Assembly: GCA_963978895.1 (NCBI GenBank)
Contig: OZ022245.1
Location: 6,925,542-6,989,541, forward strand
From: Erpobdella octoculata
Lineage: Eukaryota; Annelida; Clitellata; Hirudinida; Erpobdellidae
DNA length: 64,000 bases
Direction of reading: 5' to 3'
The notes under the pieces are model-generated. The model did not search any database. It saw only the letters and a program-made list of their open reading frames with translations, and had not been told where the DNA came from. Positions 60,501-64,000 of this stretch are shown here, in pieces (the first letter of the stretch is position 1; each line of letters opens with the position of its first letter). Position numbers and translations under genes: made by a program.

Positions 60501-63500
60501 TTGGTTCTTCAGGTTTAGGCTTTTCCTCATCTAATGCAGAAATTAAGTTAATATTTGTAAATAAATAGAACTATTTTGTTATCTGTATCTTCGATACAAC
60601 AATAGCAAAACCAATTCTAAAAAATACTATCACCACAAAAATGTTATAAACTAACCAGGAACAATGACTTTGAGCTTGAATTCAACTTGTCCACTTTTAT
60701 TTTCAATAACAACTTTATACTCTCCTGCATCTTGAGGAACGACTTTCATTAATGTAAGCTTTGCAGATGTTTGAGAAGTCATGGGTTTAATGCGGGCTTG
60801 ATCAGTAATTTGACCCTCGTTCAAAAACCATGTAACCTTTGCTGGAGGAACAGACATATATGGCACATCAACAAGAGTTGTAGATCCCGGTTTCACAGTA
60901 ATAGTATCAGACATATCTTTCTTTGTCAACACTGGTGGAGCTAAAACAAAATTATTTTAATTTTTCAATGCGTATTAAAACATTGTAGCAATGTTGGAAG
61001 AAGCTGTTATTTTTTTGTATTTCAAATAATAATAAATTTTTTTAAAATTTTCATTAGCTAAATAATATCTATTTCTTTCTATGGCCATTTTATTAAAGTT
61101 CGAGACACGCTTTCAAACGTTACATAATTATGAACACTTTTATACTGATAGCTAATAGTACCTTTTAGAATAAGTTTTGCACTGCATTTGAGACTTCCTT
61201 GTCTGAAAAAAATTGTGTATTCTGCTTCGTCATCGGCAACAACTGGCCCAACTATCTCGAGTGAATGCTCTTTGCCTTTGCTGATCATCTTGACATGATT
61301 AGTTGGTTTCATAGGTTTCCCGTTTTTCAGCCATTCAGGTTTCAGGTTCTCCTTGGCTACTTGACATTTGAATATCATTGGCTGATTAAAATCTTCCACA
61401 ACAACGTCACTAAGCGGTGTTACAAACCCAGCTGGTTCCACTGTTGAACATGTTTATACAAAAGTTAAAAATAATTAAATTGAAACCAAAACCTTGCTTA
61501 TATACCTTTTACTTCAAGCTTAGACATAGAAGTCAATTCTGTATCTTTGACTTGCACTTCAACATCTCCAGCATCTTGAACTTCTTTTATGTCTTTAATA
61601 ACCAGCTTGTGTTTGTTTCCATCTTTTGTAACATCAAACTTTGTTTTGTTTTTATCATCAAGTGGTTGACCTTTGAATTTCCAAACTACATCCACATCAG
61701 GATTGGATATCTCAAAGTCAAATGTTGCTGTAGTTGGTAGTGGTGATGAAACTGTGACGTCAGACAATGGTTTTATTATTGTTGTAGGGGCTTTCTGTTC
61801 TGGTTTTGGAACTTCTGGTTCTGGTTTTTGTTCCTCTGGCTTTGGAGCTTCTGGTTCTGGTTTTTCTTCAGGCTTAGGTTCCTCTTCTTTTGGCTTTTCT
61901 TCAGGTTTTGGTGCCTCTTCCTTTGGTTTTTCTTCAGGTTTTGGTTCTTCAGGTTTAGGCTTTTCTTCATCTAATGCAGAAATTAAGTTAATATTTGTAA
62001 ATAAATAGAACTATTTTGTTATCTGTATCTTCGATACAACAATAGCAAAACCAATTCTAAAAAATACTATCACCACAAAAATGTTATAAACTAACCAGGA
62101 ACAATGACTTTGAGCTTGAATTCAACTTGTCCACTTTTATTTTCAATAACAACTTTATACTCTCCTGCATCTTGAGGAACGACTTTCATTAATGTAAGCT
62201 TTGCAGATGTTTGAGAAGTCATGGGTTTAATGCGGGCTTGATCAGTAATTTGACCCTCGTTCAAAAACCATGTAACCTTTGCTGGAGGAACAGACATATA
62301 TGGCACATCAACAAGAGTTGTAGATCCCGGTTTCACAGTAATAGTATCAGACATATCTTTCTTTGTCAACACTGGTGGAGCTAAAACAAAATTATTTTAA
62401 TTTTTCAATGCGTATTAAAACATTGTAGCAATGTTGGAAGAAGCTGTTATTTTTTTGTATTTCAAATAATAATAAATTTTTTTAAAATTTTCATTAGCTA
62501 AATAATATCTATTTCTTTCTATGGCCATTTTATTAAAGTTCGAGACACGCTTTCAAACGTTACATAATTATGAACACTTTTATACTGATAGCTAATAGTA
62601 CCTTTTAGAATAAGTTTTGCACTGCATTTGAGACTTCCTTGTCTGAAAAAAATTGTGTATTCTGCTTCGTCATCGGCAACAACTGGCCCAACTATCTCGA
62701 GTGAATGCTCTTTGCCTTTGCTGATCATCTTGACATGATTAGTTGGTTTCATAGGTTTCCCGTTTTTCAGCCATTCAGGTTTCAGGTTCTCCTTGGCTAC
62801 TTGACATTTGAATATCATTGGCTGATTAAAATCTTCCACAACAACGTCACTAAGCGGTGTTACAAACCCAGCTGGTTCCACTGTTGAACATGTTTATACA
62901 AAAGTTAAAAATAATTAAATTGAAACCAAAACCTTGCTTATATACCTTTTACTTCAAGCTTAGACTTAGAAGTCAATTCTGTATCTTTGACTTGCACTTC
63001 AACATCTCCAGCATCTTGAACTTCTTTTATGTCTTTAATAACCAGCTTGTGTTTGTTTCCATCTTTTGTAACATCAAACTTTGTTTTGTTTTTATCATCA
63101 AGTGGTTGACCTTTGAATTTCCAAACTACATCCACATCAGGATTGGATATCTCAAAGTCAAATGTTGCTGTAGTTGGTAGTGGTGATGAAACTGTGACGT
63201 CAGACAATGGTTTTATTATTGTTGTAGGGGCTTTCTGTTCTGGTTTTGGAACTTCTGGTTCTGGTTTTTGTTCCTCTGGCTTTGGAGCTTCTGGTTCTGG
63301 TTTTTCTTCAGGCTTAGGTTCCTCTTCTTTTGGCTTTTCTTCAGGTTTTGGTGCCTCTTCCTTTGGTTTTTCTTCAGGTTTTGGTTCTTCAGGTTTAGGC
63401 TTTTCCTCATCTAATGCAGAAATTAAGTTAATATTTGTAAATAAATAGAACTTTTTTGTTGTCTGTATCTTCGATACAACAATAGCAAAACCAATTCTAA

Positions 63501-63820
63501 AAAATACTATCACCACAAAAATGTTATAAACTAACCAGGAACAATGACTTTGAGCTTGAATTCAACTTGTCCACTTTTATTTTCAATAACAACTTTATAC
63601 TCTCCTGCATCTTGAGGAACGACTTTCATTAATGTAAGCTTTGCAGATGTTTGAGAAGTCATGGGTTTAATGCGGGCTTGATCAGTAATTTGACCCTCAT
63701 TGAAAGACCATGTAACCTTTGCTGGAGGAACAGACATATATGGCACATCAACAAGAGTTGTAGATCCCGGTTTCACAGTAATAGTATCAGACACATCTTT
63801 CTTTGTCAACACTGGTGGAG
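27652..63820 (-). CDS. Titin/twitchin-family giant Ig/Fn3 muscle protein (open at both ends)
   Basis: I chain 79 exons, about 8,190 codons, on the - strand: 34 Ig and 46 Fn3 domains and no other globular fold. Ig domains show the I-set pattern (CxxxG-like B strand, W in strand C, DxGxY before strand F). Fn3 domains show W-PP--DGG-I--Y-VE and Y-FRV-AEN-G. Nearly every exon is one domain with phase 1-1 borders. Order from the N-terminal (right) side: PEVK-like/Ig block, twelve Ig-Ig-Fn3-Fn3-Fn3 modules, ten further Fn3. Titin, twitchin and projectin are sarcomeric rulers and springs that bind myosin through Ig/Fn3 arrays. The kinase typical of this family is not in the window, and the first visible exon is not the start. 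Exact orthology to titin versus twitchin is undecided because the domain order fits neither well. Confidence 0.93.
28586..29749 (+). mobile_element. Helitron-like non-autonomous element in a titin-gene intron
   Basis: Starts TCTATATATATAAAAATGAA after an A. It ends with a CCCGG-GCAACG-CCGGG hairpin, eight bases, then CTAG (29746-29749) followed by T: the Helitron pattern (5' TC, 3' hairpin plus CTRR, A/T target). A second 3' end in inverted orientation lies at 28859 onward (CTAG, then GGCGTTGCCC), so 28859-29749 is a long imperfect palindrome. Both arms contain 18-bp tandem units (GCGACCGGGAACGGGAAA). Arg/Glu-repeat ORFs here are repeat artefacts. The right end is 27 bp from the exon at 29777. 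Confidence 0.7.
28763..28855. repeat. (TA)n/(TGTA)n microsatellite
   Basis: TA followed by TGTATG-type tetranucleotides between the Helitron-like 5' end and the inverted terminus. Confidence 0.85.
31632..33468 (-). CDS. Titin-like gene: Fn3 run with basic Ser/Thr linker
   Basis: Exon 32969-33468 holds the third Fn3 of module 12 plus half of a further Fn3. Exon 31632-32775 (1,144 bp, the longest of the gene) completes it and adds three Fn3 domains. Between the last two is a linker reading LRRRSSLSRRTSLTS (about 31955-32000 on the - strand), with overlapping RRxS/RRxT kinase-type sites. The Fn3 domains here are less canonical than in the modules (for example a SEEEDSDESPDSP acidic loop near 33060). 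Confidence 0.9.
33556..35372 (-). CDS. Titin-like gene: module 12 (Ig-Ig-Fn3-Fn3-[Fn3])
   Basis: Exons: 35261-35372 plus 35011-35183 (first Ig, intron inside the strand-C Trp codon), 34650-34934 (second Ig), 34261-34563 (Fn3), 33947-34145 plus 33556-33685 (diverged Fn3); the third Fn3 is in 32969-33468. The second Fn3 is odd: the two exons do not keep frame with the best splice sites. A one-base shortfall sits in an A run at about 33659-33662; alternatively an acceptor about 17 bp further in is used. It may be a sequencing error, allelic damage or alternative splicing. Confidence 0.85.
33796..33895. repeat. CAACATCA-type minisatellite with CCCTAA motifs in an intron
   Basis: Repeats of ATCAACACCA/ATCAACCAGCACTAAC followed by two CCCTAA units. 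It lies in the short intron that splits the diverged Fn3 of module 12. Confidence 0.75.
35761..37848 (-). CDS. Titin-like gene: module 11 (Ig-Ig-Fn3-Fn3-Fn3)
   Basis: Exons: 37731-37848 plus 37436-37608 (first Ig), 37051-37347 (second Ig), 36679-36981 (Fn3), 36462-36560 plus 36177-36377 (Fn3), 35761-36066 (Fn3). The intron 37609-37730 must use a GC donor: only AAATG|GCATGT keeps frame with the acceptor before GTTCAAAGATGG and rebuilds the Trp codon. In modules 9 and 12 the equivalent intron splits the same Trp codon with GT. Confidence 0.9.
37948..40473 (-). CDS. Titin-like gene: module 10 (Ig-Ig-Fn3-Fn3-Fn3)
   Basis: Exons: 40237-40473 (first Ig, shortened; its last strand, SEARLDVE, lies in the next exon), 39840-40160 (second Ig), 39473-39769 (Fn3), 38694-38948 (most of the second Fn3), 37948-38307 (end of that Fn3 from EPSPGSVPVV, then the third Fn3). 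Domain/exon borders have slipped at two places here. Introns 38308-38693 and 38949-39472 show no recognisable element. Confidence 0.9.
40566..43003 (-). CDS. Titin-like gene: module 9 (Ig-Ig-Fn3-Fn3-Fn3)
   Basis: Exons: 42889-43003 plus 42632-42804 (first Ig, split in the strand-C Trp codon), 41866-42165 (second Ig), 41419-41721, 40954-41256 and 40566-40859 (three Fn3). The second Ig carries SGKNLDLDLTFSGFPAPSIDW, the 'KAG---G-P-P-V-W' signature shared by the second Ig of every module. Intron 42166-42631 contains a Penelope-like fragment with a ribozyme-like motif. Confidence 0.92.
42219..42283. repeat. (TA)n microsatellite, left flank of Penelope-like fragment
   Basis: About 65 bp of TA repeats in a titin-gene intron. 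A second TA tract on the other side of the fragment (42531-42573) suggests insertion into a TA array. Confidence 0.95.
42284..42525 (-). mobile_element. Truncated Penelope-like element 5' fragment
   Basis: On the - strand the fragment starts with a hammerhead-like motif and continues into an ORF whose end reads FNKACLKEQLVPNYL, resembling the conserved start of Penelope-like ORFs (a C(L/I)--x-(L/I)-P pattern). It is cut off by a TA tract. Penelope-like elements are known to carry hammerhead motifs in their terminal pLTR repeats. The combination supports the call, though the protein match is short. Confidence 0.6.
42448..42496 (-). ncRNA. Hammerhead-ribozyme-like motif (type I, very short stem III)
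   Basis: Read on the - strand: stem I strand ATGAGTT; core CTGATGA; a stem II of GGCT/AGCC around loop AATAG; core GAA; stem III ACC/GGT around TGCA; cleavage-site triplet GTC; then AGCTCAT, which pairs with the first strand over 7 bp (one G-U). The only departure from the consensus is one extra T between CTGATGA and stem II, which could reduce or abolish activity. Short stem III is typical of Penelope-type hammerheads thought to act as dimers. Confidence 0.65.
42531..42573. repeat. (TA)n microsatellite, right flank of Penelope-like fragment
   Basis: TA repeat on the upstream (- strand) side of the ribozyme-like motif. Confidence 0.95.
43080..44888 (-). CDS. Titin-like gene: module 8 (Ig-Ig-Fn3-Fn3-Fn3)
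   Basis: Exons: 44616-44888 and 44247-44531 (Ig, Ig); 43883-44173, 43462-43764 and 43080-43388 (Fn3 x3). All five domains sit in single phase 1-1 exons, the ground-plan layout. The first Ig opens FNKPLSDVTITKLPAS and ends in a KDEKVSARLALKG strand; the second Ig opens LKEGESVSVEIPFSCWPPPKV. Confidence 0.93.
44957..46932 (-). CDS. Titin-like gene: module 7 (Ig-Ig-Fn3-Fn3-Fn3)
   Basis: Exons: 46642-46932 and 46270-46557 (Ig, Ig); 45882-46184 (Fn3); 45338-45792 plus 44957-45098 (second and third Fn3). The border intron between the second and third Fn3 is missing. A new phase-0 intron instead falls inside the third Fn3, after the strand-C' region (REYSWK). Confidence 0.92.
47072..48989 (-). CDS. 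Titin-like gene: module 6 (Ig-Ig-Fn3-Fn3-Fn3)
   Basis: Exons: 48720-48989 and 48286-48576 (Ig, Ig); 47913-48209, 47477-47770 and 47072-47377 (Fn3 x3). Standard one-domain exons. For exon 47913-48209 the donor TTTA|GTTAGT is chosen because the nearer GTGTCA donor would break the phase-1 rule. Confidence 0.92.
49094..50876 (-). CDS. Titin-like gene: module 5 (Ig-Ig-Fn3-Fn3-Fn3)
   Basis: Exons: 50589-50876 and 50228-50506 (Ig, Ig); 49825-50127 (Fn3); 49094-49699 (second and third Fn3 fused in one 606-bp exon, joined by TAKDPFDKPGQPG). Module 1 has the same fused exon of exactly the same length. Confidence 0.93.
50983..53290 (-). CDS. Titin-like gene: module 4 (Ig-Ig-Fn3-Fn3-Fn3)
   Basis: Exons: 53018-53290 and 52159-52455 (Ig, Ig); 51778-52086, 51383-51694 and 50983-51285 (Fn3 x3). 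The intron between the two Ig exons (52456-53017) is long because it holds a dispersed-repeat copy. Confidence 0.93.
52740..52995 (+). repeat. Dispersed repeat copy in a titin-gene intron
   Basis: Shares blocks such as CTTCCTAGCCAGTCAAAAAG, AAGCTGGTTAAATTTT and a CACACACAC-ACAAACAG end with the duplicated repeat at 24570-25210, same orientation. Unknown retroelement-like family. Confidence 0.75.
53364..55153 (-). CDS. Titin-like gene: module 3 (Ig-Ig-Fn3-Fn3-Fn3)
   Basis: Both Ig domains lie in the single large exon 54564-55460, downstream of the last Fn3 of module 2. Then 54182-54493 (Fn3), 53736-54064 plus 53364-53619 (second Fn3, then third Fn3). The border between the second and third Fn3 has a phase-0 intron shifted a few codons into the third Fn3 (GKPM/VSNLQKDS). 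Introns between Fn3-Ig and Ig-Ig have been lost. Confidence 0.92.
55154..57179 (-). CDS. Titin-like gene: module 2 (Ig-Ig-Fn3-Fn3-Fn3)
   Basis: Exons: 56910-57179 and 56499-56786 (Ig, Ig); 56035-56334 and 55553-55861 (Fn3, Fn3); the third Fn3 is the N-terminal third of exon 54564-55460. The first Ig has LVLECELSKPDLKVEWTKDG, the C/W pair characteristic of first Ig domains in each module. Confidence 0.92.
57259..59240 (-). CDS. Titin-like gene: module 1 (PEVK-like/Ig-Ig-Fn3-Fn3-Fn3)
   Basis: Exons: 58818-59240 (about 45 residues rich in Glu, Lys, Pro and Gln, then Ig), 58452-58739 (Ig), 58017-58319 (Fn3), 57259-57864 (Fn3-Fn3 fused). This is the transition from the PEVK-like/Ig block to the regular modules: its first Ig still carries a short, diverged version of the charged spacer seen in the amplified block. 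Confidence 0.92.
59353..63820 (-). CDS. Titin-like gene: amplified PEVK-like/Ig block (ten Ig domains)
   Basis: Exons 5' to 3': 63536-63820, 62946-63410, 62602-62880, 62096-62380, 61506-61970, 61162-61440, 60656-60940, 60066-60530, 59722-60000, 59353-59637. They form cycles of three exon types: B (285 bp, Ig reading TITVKPGSTTLVDVPYMSVP), C (465 bp, about 62 residues of P/E/K repeats such as KPEEKPKEEAPKPEEK, then an Ig) and A (279 bp, Ig with PLSDVVVEDFNQPM). Each cycle adds 343 residues in phase. P/E/K-rich spacers between Ig domains are the spring-like elements of titin and Sallimus-type proteins, so this is probably an extensible segment. The block continues past the right edge. Confidence 0.92.
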
Positions 63821-64000
63821 CTAAAACAACATTATTTTAATTTTTCAATGCGTATTAAAACATTGTAGCAATGTTGGAAGAAGCTGTTATTTTTTTGTAT
63901 TTCAAATAATAATAAATTTTTTTAAAATTTTCATTAGCTAAATAATATCTATTTCTTTCTATGGCCATTTTATTCAAGTTCGAGACACGCTTTCAAACGT
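59775..64000. repeat. 1,440-bp tandem segmental amplification (exons plus introns)
   Basis: Exons and introns repeat with a 1,440-bp period (for example 60066/61506/62946 and 60656/62096/63536) with very few differences, such as AGACATAGAAG in the middle copy for AGACTTAGAAG in the others. The left limit falls inside the A exon at about 59770: to the left, the adjacent 59353-59770 sequence is clearly diverged. At least two full units and a partial third are present; the array is cut by the window end. Confidence 0.96.

Noticed and set aside
60233..63448. Repeated Ser/Gly/Phe-rich + strand ORF of 111 residues in each amplified unit
   Set aside because: Antisense shadow of the P/E/K-repeat exon of the titin-like gene.

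Overview
The window is animal nuclear DNA: intron-rich, AT-rich, full of microsatellites and transposon remnants, with two metazoan genes facing each other. The first 13 kb (+ strand) hold most of a GLI/Cubitus interruptus zinc-finger gene, the Hedgehog-pathway transcription factor. The last 36 kb (- strand) hold part of a giant titin/twitchin-family muscle gene made almost only of Ig and fibronectin-III domains. The TTAGGG-like array, the invertebrate-type titin architecture and the transposon set (CR1/L2-like LINE, hAT, Helitron-like, Penelope-like) suggest an invertebrate. A lophotrochozoan is my guess, but the sequence does not prove it.

Layout. 1-1468: microsatellites upstream of the first visible GLI exon. 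1469-13281: fifteen GLI exons whose phases chain into one open frame of about 1,529 codons with a TGA stop; the N-terminal exon(s) are not seen. Most introns carry tandem arrays, several touching splice sites. 13282-14670: GLI 3' flank. 14.68-17.33 kb: decayed LINE with a retroposed insert. 17.42-21.5 kb: hAT-like element with a decayed transposase and a telomere-like minisatellite. 21.96-25.5 kb: further hAT and LINE remnants and a local duplication. 25.5-27.6 kb: AT-rich, little recognisable.

27652-63820 (- strand, N-terminus to the right): I can chain 79 exons (about 8,190 codons, 34 Ig and 46 Fn3 domains), nearly all symmetrical phase 1-1. From the N-terminal side: a block of Ig domains with P/E/K-rich spacers, carried by a young 1,440-bp tandem amplification that runs off the right edge; then twelve consecutive five-domain modules, each Ig-Ig-Fn3-Fn3-Fn3; then ten extra Fn3 domains. 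No kinase domain, stop or true 3' end is visible, so the gene is open at both ends.

Most notable points: the strict 12-fold Ig-Ig-Fn3-Fn3-Fn3 array; the near-identical PEVK-like/Ig exon-cluster amplification; a hammerhead-ribozyme-like motif in a Penelope-like fragment inside one intron; a Helitron-like element with an inverted second terminus; a basic Ser/Thr linker resembling kinase-site linkers of twitchins; and a GLI splice acceptor apparently built from a minisatellite unit. The two genes have no evident functional link (Hedgehog signalling versus sarcomere); they are convergent neighbours separated by a transposon graveyard.
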